Origin: a virus
Virus record (IMG/VR): IMGVR_UViG_3300035681_000101
Span: 1 to 28,406 of that record
Length of the DNA: 28,406 nucleotides
Strand: one strand, 5' to 3'
The notes beneath the pieces were generated by a model. The model was not told the DNA's origin, did no database searches, and saw nothing but the letters and a program-made list of their open reading frames with translations. This document shows, piece after piece, positions 6,105 to 14,336 of this stretch. How positions within the stretch are numbered: position 1 is the first letter of the stretch; each line of letters opens with the position of its first letter. The translations under genes and the position numbers were made by a program.

Positions 6105-8015
6105 CTAAACGAAGAATAGTAAGAAACTTTGTGAAGGCGTTACGCCATCGCTCATTGCAGACGAAACAATTGTGCAGGATTCTATGGTTGCCGTATCAAA
6201 TGCACAAATTGTAATGATCTGATCGCTGACTGAGCAAGCCTCAGAAATGCTTGCAAGAATCACTTTGTCTGAACTCGACAATTCCTGAGCGGTGGCACTT
6301 TCCAATACCGCAGCAAAGTAAGCAATCGACCCTTGATTTGCATCACTCGCGCTTGCAGATTCATTGACATCAGCTTGCACCACACTGCCTGAAGAGACTG
6401 CATCCGACGCGACAGCAGAATCAGTAACTAAAGAACTAAACCCTTGATTGGAACTGATGCTGTCACTAGCAATAGCAAACTCATCAACCTTGTCATCTAA
6501 GCCCGTAGAGTCAAAAATAATCGCGGAATCACTGATGCTAGCTTCAAGATCAGCGATAACATTTACCGAGTCTTGAGCGGTAGACGATTCAGACAACACC
6601 GCAGATAACGTCTGCTCGGAACTCTCGCTATCGCTGGCAGTCGATGTTTCTGAAATAGATGCCGCTTTGACTTGCTCGCTGTCAGCAACATCTGAGCCTG
6701 AAGCACTTTCGACAATATCAAGTAAGTGATTTGCACCGCCAGAAACTTGATCGGCAATTGCAGATGATTCATTTATTGCAGATATTGCATTTAAGAGAGA
6801 AACGACAGCATCCGAACCCGTCGCGCTCTCATTGACAGAAACAAATAGATTTTGAGTGGGAGCGACAACATCCGAGCCAGATGCGGTTTCATCACTAAAG
6901 CCAGCCTTGATTTGATCGCTACTTGTACTGTCTGAGCCGCTTGCGCTCTCGCTTACAGATGATTGGAAGCCGCTTTCTGCAAAAGTGACTGTGCCGCTGC
7001 CACTTGTTATGGTGTAAGTATTAAAGCCACCCGAAGAAACAACGGATGAAGAAACGCCAGAGAAAGTAGCTGTGTAAGCATCCTTAATCTTAATGACAAT
7101 AACGCCAGACCCACCTTGATTCCCGTTAGAAGTCGTTGATGTCCCACCGCCACCAGCGCCACCACCAGTATTAGGCGTTCCACCCGTACCAGCAGGAGTA
7201 GTAGATCCGCGCCCACTTCCGCCTCCACCTAAACCACCGGCTCCTGTGGGAAATCCCCCGCCTCCACCGCCGTAGTAAGAACCTGTAATAATAGACTGGA
7301 CACCGATACCACCGGCACCGCCTATTGAAGTAGGTGTGCTTACTGAATTACCACCAACACCGCCCGCGCCACCACCGCCGCCGCCTTGACCTAAGCCAAC
7401 GCCCGATCCATTCCCGCCTGCATAACCTTGTGTAGCCGAACCACCTGTTCCAGAAAAACTTACGCCACCACCACCGCTAGCACCAGAACCGCCATTTGTA
7501 ACGCCGGAATTGTCATCTGAATAGCCAGCGCCACGGCCACCGCCATAAGCTATGACTGAAGCAAGTTGAGAATTATCCCCTGCCTGAGCTAAGGTGCGAG
7601 GAGAAGTATATAACTGGCCTGCGCCACCTTGACCAATAATGACCGTGTAGGAAGTATTTAGATCAAAAGCGGCAGAGGAAAGAACCTCTACAACACCACC
7701 GCCACCGCCGCCTGATGCGTTTCTAGAACCACCGCCACCGCCACCGCCAACAACTAAATAACTAACAACAAAGTCAGTGCCAACATTAGCGTCGGAAACC
7801 GATGCAGATTCAGAAACAGAGGCTTGCAATACATTGGTACTAACTAACGCGTCAGATGCGTTAGCAGATTCATTAGCTACAGCTTGTAAATTAGCTAGGC
7901 TTGATAAAGCATCAGAGCCGCTAGCAGATTCAGAAATGACATTGTTAACACTCGGAACAACCGGAGTGCCGGTATCGCTGAATGGCGCTGCTGAGAATGA
8001 ATTGATACCGTACAC
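6105..8015 (-). CDS. Repeat-rich tail fibre/adhesin with glycine-rich domain
   Basis: A 636-residue structural protein. Residues 1-25 (MYGINSFSAAPFSD) resemble the leader of small phage fibre proteins. Then come three 20-residue repeats (x-E-S-A-x-x-S-D, Glu at 29, 49, 69), a glycine-rich beta domain (about 86-306, starting YLVVGGGGGGG and ending GGSGVIVIKI, typical of phage glycine-rich adhesins), a short beta link, fourteen more 20-residue repeats (356-616) and a hydrophobic tip FLLFFV. The start is GTG, with AAGG 7 bases upstream formed by the preceding gene's stop region; an ATG 2 bases earlier is out of frame. It is the last gene before lysis, as expected for a receptor-binding fibre. 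Direct receptor binding is inferred. Confidence 0.7.
   Translation of the reverse strand: MYGINSFSAAPFSDTGTPVVPSVNNVISESASGSDALSSLANLQAVANESANASDALVSTNVLQASVSESASVSDANVGTDFVVSYLVVGGGGGGGSRNASGGGGGGVVEVLSSAAFDLNTSYTVIIGQGGAGQLYTSPRTLAQAGDNSQLASVIAYGGGRGAGYSDDNSGVTNGGSGASGGGGVSFSGTGGSATQGYAGGNGSGVGLGQGGGGGGAGGVGGNSVSTPTSIGGAGGIGVQSIITGSYYGGGGGGFPTGAGGLGGGGSGRGSTTPAGTGGTPNTGGGAGGGGTSTTSNGNQGGSGVIVIKIKDAYTATFSGVSSSVVSSGGFNTYTITSGSGTVTFAESGFQSSVSESASGSDSTSSDQIKAGFSDETASGSDVVAPTQNLFVSVNESATGSDAVVSLLNAISAINESSAIADQVSGGANHLLDIVESASGSDVADSEQVKAASISETSTASDSESSEQTLSAVLSESSTAQDSVNVIADLEASISDSAIIFDSTGLDDKVDEFAIASDSISSNQGFSSLVTDSAVASDAVSSGSVVQADVNESASASDANQGSIAYFAAVLESATAQELSSSDKVILASISEACSVSDQIITICAFDTATIESCTIVSSAMSDGVTPSQSFLLFFV
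6168..6971 (-). repeat. Fourteen degenerate 60-bp units encoding 20-residue repeats
   Basis: Acidic anchor residues fall at 356, 376, 396, 416, 436, 456, 476, 496, then 512, 532, 552, 572, 592 and 612 of the fibre: exact 20-residue spacing with a single 16-residue step. The consensus is E/D-S-A-x-x-S-D followed by about 13 variable residues. At DNA level the units are diverged, so these are protein-structural repeats and not a recent tandem array. Confidence 0.85.
7764..7943 (-). repeat. Three N-terminal copies of the same 60-bp unit
   Basis: Residues 25-84 of the fibre hold three units with Glu at 29, 49 and 69, the same motif and period as the C-terminal array. The glycine-rich domain therefore sits as an insert between two parts of one repeat system. 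Confidence 0.8.
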
Positions 8016-8024
8016 ATTCTGGCC

Positions 8025-8348
8025 TTATACGATTTGCGACGTTGTTAGATTGTTAATTTGCGAGGAACTAAACAAAGTTACATCAATAACTGTAAGAGGC
8101 TCTACAACCTCCACAGTCCCCCACGATCCTTCTACCCAGCTTCTTGTATCGTGCTGCCAATTCCACTGGTAACCTGCTCTGTCTTGTGGCTTAGGGTCTC
8201 TTATGATCCATTCCCAGTTTAGCCACACCAGTTCCTTGCCTTCAGGAATCTCTGTCGGAGGCGATGGAGCCTGTTGCCAGCCCTCTGTTCCATCGGTTTC
8301 TTGTGATGGGATAGACCCGTTTTTAGTCCAGTACATATCTATCCTCAT
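8025..8348 (-). CDS. Small tail-fibre-region protein
   Basis: A 107-residue protein, Trp-rich (WLNWEWIIRD, GYQWNWQHDTRSW, GSWGTVEVVEP), with no recognised domain. Length and location between two fibre genes suit a fibre accessory or assembly protein. It starts with ATG overlapping the LamG-protein stop (ATGA). Its TAA forms part of the ribosome binding site for the following repeat fibre, so the two are probably translated together. Confidence 0.6.
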   Translation of the reverse strand: MRIDMYWTKNGSIPSQETDGTEGWQQAPSPPTEIPEGKELVWLNWEWIIRDPKPQDRAGYQWNWQHDTRSWVEGSWGTVEVVEPLTVIDVTLFSSSQINNLTTSQIV

Positions 8349-10450
8349 AAGGTTGGGAAGGCTGCTGTTGGTGCAGTGAAGTTGGTTGTATAACGAGCGT
8401 AGCCTTTGGTGACTCGGAAGTCTTGTAGGTAGCCGTTTAATTGGTCAAAACTAAGTCCATAAGTCACCCCGATTAAAGGGCCGCCTGTTCTACATGAGTA
8501 ATTTGTTGAATCGGTGTAGGTAGAGCCTGATTGAGTTCCGTTTACAAACAATTTTGTTGACGTGCCGGATCGTGCTAAAGCAATGTGATACCACTGTCCG
8601 GTTGATAACGTAGATGAATTTATTTGCGCTGCACTATTAGCAAAATAAGTTAACACACCGCTTGATGAAAAATAAAGCAACGGGTAAGCCCCATTTGTGT
8701 TTGGTCTAAACTCAAATAAAGTCCCAGAAGCAACAGAAGTAAAATACGCCCACGTTTCAATCGTAAAATCGCCTGTACCAAACACATAATTTTGCGTTTG
8801 AGCAGAGGATTGCATATTCAAATAATCCCCACTCCCATCAAAGTACATACTCCCACTGCCCCACTTAGCAGAGATCGCCGTACTGATCTTCGCACCGTCC
8901 ACCGTCTCCAGATCATTCTTGCTAGTAGCATCGTAAATACCAGCGTTGGTGAAGTTGAGGAGGAGGGAGGTGTTGGTGATGGCGGTAAGAGGTGCTGTGG
9001 GGACGGTTACTGATGTAACGCCAGAGCCTTTTACAAGCCTAAAATCAGCAAGATAGCCCGTGTATCTTTGCGCTGTGTTCCCTGTATCTATACCAACCAA
9101 CAAGTCGTTAGTAGAAGTGTAATTAGAAGAATCGCCTGTGCTACCACCCTCGACACCGTTTACAAATACTTTTGTAACGTTGCTTACACGACTGACAACA
9201 ACATACGCCCACGCATTTAATGTTGTGCTATTTGTTGTTGTAATTGCATAACCACCAGCGCCGTATTGAGCAATACCAACTTGTCCGGTACTTAATAAAT
9301 TTACAACAAGATTCCCGCTAGCTTTGTAGAAAATAGTGTTTGTTGTATTAAAAGCTGTTGGATAGACCCAAAACGATAATTGAAAATCGCTTGTCCCTAT
9401 ATTTATTGCTGTGTTATTGGGTACGGTTAGATAGTCCACATTCCCATCGAAATACCCTGACCCACCATAAGTCGCAGCAGACCAGCTAGCACTGGGGTTG
9501 AATGGAGAGAAGGCTTGTACGGAGGGAGAGCCGTTGGCTGTGATGGTGAGTGGGCTAGATGCCGGTATATTGACACCGTTACTGTCTAGGAAGCGGTTGC
9601 TTTGGCAGGTAAGCAGCGAACATTCTGTACCCTGTGGTGGGTTTGTGCCGCCTGTGGTGCGGGTAAGCGGAGAGGTTGGCGGTGTAAACGCTGATGTGTA
9701 GACAGCACGCCCTTTGACAACCCGAAGGTTGCTTATATATCCAGTGAGATAGGTAGAACTATAATCTCTAGCTATTCTATAACCGCCAGCAAAACCATTG
9801 GTCATTGTTCCTGTATAAGTAGCTGTACCCCTACTAACACCGTCAATATATAAGACAACATTATTAGACCCAGACCCAGATCTAACTAACGCAAAATGAA
9901 ACCAAAAGTTTGCAGAAACCGTAGAGCTAGACGTTATAACAAAATTTGTACTTGCTCCATAAGAAGCGGCAACTAAATTATTTCCGCTGTTTATAAAAAT
10001 TCCCAGCTCATAACCACCGTAATTATGAAAATAAATGGGTCTGCTTACACTTGTTGTTGTAGCGTATACCCATCCCTCAACAGTAAAGTCGCCAGTGCCT
10101 AAATGAAGAGCGGCAGCATCGGGTGTTTCTAAATTACTACTCCCATTAAAATAATTCCCCCACCCCGTCTGCGAGAACGGTGAGAACGTACCTTGTGTCG
10201 TATTGCCGTTACGGGTGATGGTGAAGTTATTGGTAGAGCTATCTAAGAACGTGTTGTTTTGTGCGCCGTTGGTTCCGTTGCCGGGAAGCAATAGCGTGGT
10301 GTAGTCGAAATAAGGGTCGGGCAAAATAGAGGAAGGCCAGATGCCCTGACTTTTGGCAATCATCTGCTCTACAAGTGACCAGACACCCTTTGCAGATGCG
10401 GTTGTCGGAATATTTGCTGGGCCTATAACCCCGCCGTTACCACGCGGCAT
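8345..10450 (-). CDS. Triple LamG/concanavalin-like fibre protein
   Basis: A 701-residue protein with three successive LamG-3-type jelly-roll lectin domains, at about residues 47-265, 280-490 and 495-701. Each starts with a Y-F-D/N-G-x-x-x-L/Y motif (about 100, 340, 540), has a G-T-x-D-F-x-x-x-x-W-V/A-Y strand, and ends with G-Y-I/L-x-x-F/L-R-V/L-V/T-K-G followed by Y/T-x-x-F-T/V-x-P-T. The N-terminus (GVWSLVEQ, residues 22-29) is an attachment-like motif of phage tail proteins. These folds usually bind sugars, so host-surface glycan recognition is likely. GGAGG precedes the ATG. Confidence 0.82.
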   Translation of the reverse strand: MPRGNGGVIGPANIPTTASAKGVWSLVEQMIAKSQGIWPSSILPDPYFDYTTLLLPGNGTNGAQNNTFLDSSTNNFTITRNGNTTQGTFSPFSQTGWGNYFNGSSNLETPDAAALHLGTGDFTVEGWVYATTTSVSRPIYFHNYGGYELGIFINSGNNLVAASYGASTNFVITSSSTVSANFWFHFALVRSGSGSNNVVLYIDGVSRGTATYTGTMTNGFAGGYRIARDYSSTYLTGYISNLRVVKGRAVYTSAFTPPTSPLTRTTGGTNPPQGTECSLLTCQSNRFLDSNGVNIPASSPLTITANGSPSVQAFSPFNPSASWSAATYGGSGYFDGNVDYLTVPNNTAINIGTSDFQLSFWVYPTAFNTTNTIFYKASGNLVVNLLSTGQVGIAQYGAGGYAITTTNSTTLNAWAYVVVSRVSNVTKVFVNGVEGGSTGDSSNYTSTNDLLVGIDTGNTAQRYTGYLADFRLVKGSGVTSVTVPTAPLTAITNTSLLLNFTNAGIYDATSKNDLETVDGAKISTAISAKWGSGSMYFDGSGDYLNMQSSAQTQNYVFGTGDFTIETWAYFTSVASGTLFEFRPNTNGAYPLLYFSSSGVLTYFANSAAQINSSTLSTGQWYHIALARSGTSTKLFVNGTQSGSTYTDSTNYSCRTGGPLIGVTYGLSFDQLNGYLQDFRVTKGYARYTTNFTAPTAAFPTL

Positions 10451-10458
10451 AAACCCTC

Positions 10459-10830
10459 CTAGCTAATATCTTCGTAAGAACAAACAATCTGCAAGGCAGA
10501 TCCTGTACCTGCGGTCGCCCCTAGTGATGTGTTCTCTTCTAGGTAAACGTAAGCGTCTTTGTCAATGACCACTAACGTAGCATTGCCGGGGACCGCCACC
10601 GTAGAAGCAATCGGATAAGCCGTACCACCTAACGCAGCCGCCGAGTATTGGTTGATCGTGATGTTTACGGCTGAAGCCGTTGTATTAGCAACGTACAGCG
10701 AGTTAATCTTTAAAGCCTTACCTGAACTTGCAGCATTACTCAATACTGACGTTGCAGATGTCGTTGTTAGGCTTACAGCGGTTGTTTTGCCTGTAATGTT
10801 CGTCGGCGAAAGCAAATTGGGCGCAGCCAT
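10459..10830 (-). CDS. Small structural (fibre/tail) protein
   Basis: A 123-residue beta-rich protein starting MAAPNLLSPTNITGKTTAV. It has the pattern of small virion proteins found in the fibre region of proteobacterial phages (ALKINSLYVANTTASAVNITINQY, VPGNATLVVIDKD). No enzymatic motif. It is probably a trimeric or accessory fibre component. GGGGA lies upstream of the ATG. Confidence 0.6.
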   Translation of the reverse strand: MAAPNLLSPTNITGKTTAVSLTTTSATSVLSNAASSGKALKINSLYVANTTASAVNITINQYSAAALGGTAYPIASTVAVPGNATLVVIDKDAYVYLEENTSLGATAGTGSALQIVCSYEDIS

Positions 10831-10833
10831 AAA

Positions 10834-11181
10834 TTATCCCCAAATCATTGCGGCAGTAACGCCATTGACACCGTAGACAGCTTTGCTAGCCGGGTAAGTT
10901 ACAAAAACCGCTTTTGTGCCTGCTCCAAAATTCACAAGACTTCCTGAATTACTCGAAGAAAGCACTGTTGTCCGGCTCAACGTTGTTCCTGATGCCGTGT
11001 ACGTTCCTATGCCGACTTCCCAGTTGGACCCGGACTGATCGGCTATCGTGTAAAAGGTCGTGTTTCCATTACCTATTACCGAGAACGATTGGAAGCCCGT
11101 CGCAGCACCGGCTAGCGTTATCGTGCCAGTGCCGGTGGTTGCGGTTGTCTCTTGAACACGATCAGCAAGAACGAACGCCAT
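10834..11181 (-). CDS. Conserved phage structural protein
   Basis: A 115-residue protein (MAFVLADRVQETTATTGTGT...) of a widespread phage type marked by the TTTGTGTITLAGAATG-like N-terminus and NWEVGIGTYTASGTTLSRTTVL in the middle. Members are found next to tail fibre genes and are thought to be fibre or baseplate-distal components. It is entirely beta-rich with no catalytic residues. The exact virion position is not known. Confidence 0.7.
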   Translation of the reverse strand: MAFVLADRVQETTATTGTGTITLAGAATGFQSFSVIGNGNTTFYTIADQSGSNWEVGIGTYTASGTTLSRTTVLSSSNSGSLVNFGAGTKAVFVTYPASKAVYGVNGVTAAMIWG

Positions 11182-11182
11182 C

Positions 11183-11752
11183 TTATGCCGCCGCTAGACT
11201 GAACGTATAAGTTACTTGCAGTGTGTCGCCGTTGGCAACGGAACGATCACCGCCCGTAAAGTCAGCAGCAGAAAACAACGTGCCAGACGTTCCAGATGCA
11301 ACGCTACACAGAAACGCTCCTGCAATCGTTGCAGTTGCATTGATGCTGAACGATGCCTTACTTGCCGAGTTCGTAACCACCGAAGGATTGGCAGTCGTTG
11401 CTGCCGCAAACGTCGCTGCGGGTCGGCTTCCTGAGTAAGCAGTGCTTTCAGTCCATCCAGCGTGCGAAGCTAACGTATCGCCAGCCGCAAACGTTGTACC
11501 GCTGCCGGGTCCCGTAATCAAGCCTACATACCACGCAGTAATACGAGCTGTAGCGCCGTCTAGGGAGGTTCCAGCCATATACTGAAGCCCGGTATTAACA
11601 ACAAGGTTGGGAGCCTCGTCTGACCACTTTAAGCGACCGTCTTTGTCAAAACAACTGACAAAATACTTACCTAAAGCAATGAGATTTTCTCCAGACTGCG
11701 AGCGACAAATTAAGTCGCTAGAGACAATATCAACAGATTTTGCGATTTCCAT
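11183..11752 (-). CDS. Conserved tail-region structural protein
   Basis: A 189-residue protein with the segment NLVVNTGLQYMAGTSLDG near residues 49-66 and a beta-rich C-terminal part (AWYVGLITGPGSGTTFAAGDTLASHAGW). This arrangement occurs in many phage fibre clusters. AAGGA lies about 6 bases before the ATG. It is likely a virion decoration or fibre protein; no enzyme signature. Confidence 0.65.
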   Translation of the reverse strand: MEIAKSVDIVSSDLICRSQSGENLIALGKYFVSCFDKDGRLKWSDEAPNLVVNTGLQYMAGTSLDGATARITAWYVGLITGPGSGTTFAAGDTLASHAGWTESTAYSGSRPAATFAAATTANPSVVTNSASKASFSINATATIAGAFLCSVASGTSGTLFSAADFTGGDRSVANGDTLQVTYTFSLAAA

Positions 11753-11761
11753 AGCACTTCC

Positions 11762-12436
11762 TTAAGTTTGAATGGCAACTGCGACTACATCCCAATAAGA
11801 AACGTCTGTATTGTAGATGCACCCTACATAAATCACTTTGCCAGCTATCGTTGCCGCAGGGAGCAAAGTGCTTATTTCTCTATAAATTGGGTCCCACGTT
11901 AAAACTCTAGGAGTCCCATTGTCAAGAATTCTAAAAATCAATTTGTCGCCATTTTGAGGCGATCCTGTCGGAGCCAGAATGGAAAGACTTGATGCTAGCG
12001 CCGTGACTACATATTGATCGTAATTTGCAATCGAAGGCGTGATGGTAGTTGCCGTTGCAGTGCTACTAACCCTCGGATCAATTCGCTTGCTCGTTAAAGT
12101 CGCCGCTCCGTCACTTGTAACCATTCCGCCGCTTGCGTTTAGGTTAACTTGTAACGCCGTGAGAACGTTAGTACCTAACGCACCGGAAGATGCCCACTCT
12201 GTGCCAGAGACAAAGTAAGGAATGCCTCCTGTCGTACCAGCAACAGAAAAAACAGGACTTGTTGTTGGGTTAGCTATAGATACAATGCCGCCCGTCCAAC
12301 TAACACTGCCTATGCCACCAACGGGCCCCGTTGGGCCTGTCGGTCCACCCGGAGGTCCCGCTGGTCCAGTAGGGCCAATAACGCCCTGATCTAAGACAAG
12401 CGTAATCTGGTTCGCGCTTGTAACTGTCGTGCTCAA
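11762..12436 (-). CDS. Collagen-repeat fibre protein
   Basis: A 224-residue protein with a short Gly-x-y collagen-like segment at about residues 18-40 (GVIGPTGPAGPPGG, then GPTGPTGP), which normally drives trimerisation. The C-terminal domain (about 130-224: KLIFRILDNGTPRVLTWDP, ISTLLPAATIAGKVIYVGCIYN, WDVVAVA) recurs at the ends of phage fibres. The start is TTG with GGGG 7 bases upstream, overlapping the TGA of the preceding gene. Probably a trimeric fibre. Confidence 0.75.
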   Translation of the reverse strand: MSTTVTSANQITLVLDQGVIGPTGPAGPPGGPTGPTGPVGGIGSVSWTGGIVSIANPTTSPVFSVAGTTGGIPYFVSGTEWASSGALGTNVLTALQVNLNASGGMVTSDGAATLTSKRIDPRVSSTATATTITPSIANYDQYVVTALASSLSILAPTGSPQNGDKLIFRILDNGTPRVLTWDPIYREISTLLPAATIAGKVIYVGCIYNTDVSYWDVVAVAIQT

Positions 12437-12915
12437 TTCGTAACCCCATCAGATCTGATTAAAAATAGCAAGAAAATAATCAAGTCTTGCGCGGGTGTAG
12501 ATCCGCTTGCGGGTATTGCAATCGTGATGTTTCCAGAAAAACCAACTGGATTAGATGCGTTAATGTCAAGCTGAGAGTCTGTAGAGAGAACCGACCACGC
12601 AGATTCATCTATCACCAGAGTAAACGATCCAGCCGCAAGATTCTGATTGGTGATTGTCAGGCTTACAGGACTAGGTGCTGGCGTGTAGTCGGCTATGTCG
12701 AATGTGAGACCGTAGCGCGAGTCTCTAACATTAGAGAGCTGCCTTCGAATAATTTGGCTTGTGACGGTTGCGCCCGTCAAGTTACGAGGCGTTCCATCTG
12801 AATTATTGAGCGTCAAATTCCAGTAAGTTTTCTGGTTGTATACCAGCTCACCGGCGATAATTTGATTATCAAAACCGCTAACTTGCGTCAGCGTATTTTT
12901 ATTAAAGACGGCCAT
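12433..12915 (-). CDS. Fibre-associated/baseplate-upper-like protein
   Basis: A 160-residue beta-rich protein starting MAVFNKNTLTQVSGFDN, with an Ig-like pattern (YWNLTLNNSDGTPRNLTGATV, GSFTLVIDESAWSVL) similar to BppU-like proteins that attach fibres to the tail tip. GAGGG lies just upstream of the ATG. The 66-base gap before it (12916-12981) is the largest in the late block and shows no clear promoter or terminator. The family assignment is tentative. Confidence 0.5.
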   Translation of the reverse strand: MAVFNKNTLTQVSGFDNQIIAGELVYNQKTYWNLTLNNSDGTPRNLTGATVTSQIIRRQLSNVRDSRYGLTFDIADYTPAPSPVSLTITNQNLAAGSFTLVIDESAWSVLSTDSQLDINASNPVGFSGNITIAIPASGSTPAQDLIIFLLFLIRSDGVTN

Positions 12916-12981
12916 TTTCCCTCACTCGGTAGATGACGTTCGTTAAGCACTCTCAACAGAACGGTGGCTATCTTGTCTTTT

Positions 12982-14046
12982 TTAATATTCTACCACCCCA
13001 TCTTTGTAAAAGGCTAGGTTGTTTTTTAGTCTTTGATCGTCGGGAGAAAGATCAACAGCGGCTTGACCATATCGCGCCGCCTCGTCTTTAAGACCTAGAT
13101 GATAGGCCGAGATCGCTGCAAGATCGTGCGGCTTAGATCCCCACACTTCAGGATCGCAGGTATAGACAAGCTCTCTGTCCACGATGCTAAGTGCCATTGT
13201 AGCCGCGTGATGGCATTCTTTCCACAGGTGTTTCTTATAACAAGACATCGCAAAATCAACCCACGGTTCTCGTGTTCCCGGAGCCTCAGCAATCGACATC
13301 CTGAACCACTTTAGAGCCGTCCAGTAATCAAGTTTCTCATCATAAGCCTGACCTAAGAGCCGCATCGCGTAACACCGCTCATTCGGCCACGTTGCTTCAG
13401 GCATATTCAAGTAAGCATTTAGAGCCTCTATAGCCTCATCCCAGAGACGGTAGAAGGTTAACTCTCTAGCAAAGTAGAAAGCGTTTCTAGGGCATCTAGG
13501 ATCCTCTTTAACAGCCATTCTGAGGAGGTAGAGATATTGCCCCCGTGACTTTGTGGGATCGGGGTGATGAGAGACTAAGAGTTTGTCTGTTTGGGCATAG
13601 ACTTCTTTGATGCGGAGGTCGGGGCGAGGGTACTCATGCACCGGATGCCTCCAACGGTAGCCGTTTCGATGGTGGATCTTTTCATAGTAGAAAAGAATGT
13701 TATGCCCCCAATCAAACTTGTATCTCAATCGAGTCGTTTCGGGCTTCCAGACGCTTTCTATCTCTTCGCGCCAGCCGGGTTCTAAAACCTCGTCGAGGTC
13801 TAAAGAGACACAGACATCGTAGTCGCCGGGGATCAGACATAAAGCCGTATCCCTTGCCATATCGAAACGCCACGGCTTCACAGATATATCGTAGACGGTA
13901 GCGCCACATTCTCTGGCTAGGCTTGCAGTGTTGTCCGTAGAGCCTGTGTCGGCTATCAGGATAAGGTCAGCATCTTTTGCTGAGTCGCAGAATCGTTTTA
14001 CAAACTGCTCTTCGTTTTTTGAGATTGCGTATACGCAGATTTTCAT
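12982..14046 (-). CDS. GT2 glycosyltransferase with TPR-like C-terminus
   Basis: A 354-residue protein. The N-terminal GT-A domain begins MKICVYAISKNEEQFVKRF, has IADTGSTDNT (residues 31-40), the DxD motif Asp83-Leu-Asp85 in SLDLDEVLE, and an R/D-rich acceptor loop (WRHPVHEYPRP). From about 190 onward, helical repeats (RNAFYFARELTFYRLWDEAI, ERCYAMRLLGQAYDEK, HDLAAISAYHLGLKDEAARY) match TPR units. It would transfer a sugar from a nucleotide donor; the acceptor is unknown. It lies between the J-like tip operon and the fibre genes. The ATG overlaps the preceding stop (ATGA), so I set the start at 14046 and not the upstream GTG. Confidence 0.88.
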   Translation of the reverse strand: MKICVYAISKNEEQFVKRFCDSAKDADLILIADTGSTDNTASLARECGATVYDISVKPWRFDMARDTALCLIPGDYDVCVSLDLDEVLEPGWREEIESVWKPETTRLRYKFDWGHNILFYYEKIHHRNGYRWRHPVHEYPRPDLRIKEVYAQTDKLLVSHHPDPTKSRGQYLYLLRMAVKEDPRCPRNAFYFARELTFYRLWDEAIEALNAYLNMPEATWPNERCYAMRLLGQAYDEKLDYWTALKWFRMSIAEAPGTREPWVDFAMSCYKKHLWKECHHAATMALSIVDRELVYTCDPEVWGSKPHDLAAISAYHLGLKDEAARYGQAAVDLSPDDQRLKNNLAFYKDGVVEY

Positions 14047-14336
14047 GTTTCCCACGGCAGAGGCGGATCAATGGTTGATGGTGACTGCTTTTCCTGAAGC
14101 CTTGTACTAACGATCTCTTCGGTTCCTTCCTTACTGACTTTCTGCCAAACCCATCCTAAAACCTGATCTTGTGTAAGACTGTCGTAAGGTGTGAAATCAC
14201 CGCTAGGAGGGCTTAACAATGTAACCCCTGAGAATGACTCATCCGCCTCGCTTACAGTCCACGAAGCCGCTATAACAACGTCTGAGAGGCCATCTACGAT
14301 GGGTTTCACTTCTAGTTTGGTGATCTGCCAGTTCAT
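14043..14336 (-). CDS. DUF7936-like small tail-region protein
   Basis: A 97-residue protein starting MNWQITKLEVKPIVDGLSD, with TVSEADESFSG and YDSLTQDQVLGWVWQKVSKEGTEE. This is the pattern of a short conserved protein encoded next to tail-tip genes in many phages. GGAG is upstream and its ATG overlaps the J-like gene stop. Function is unknown; it may be a tip-complex or host-recognition accessory. Confidence 0.7.
   Translation of the reverse strand: MNWQITKLEVKPIVDGLSDVVIAASWTVSEADESFSGVTLLSPPSGDFTPYDSLTQDQVLGWVWQKVSKEGTEEIVSTRLQEKQSPSTIDPPLPWET

Noticed and set aside
7777-8172. Plus-strand frame of 131 residues over the fibre start
   Set aside because: Antisense to the repeat fibre; its Ser/Asp/Ala pattern only mirrors the repeats on the other strand.
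12916-12981. Late promoter in the 66-base gap
   Set aside because: A TTGAGA-like box is present but no acceptable -10 follows at the right distance.
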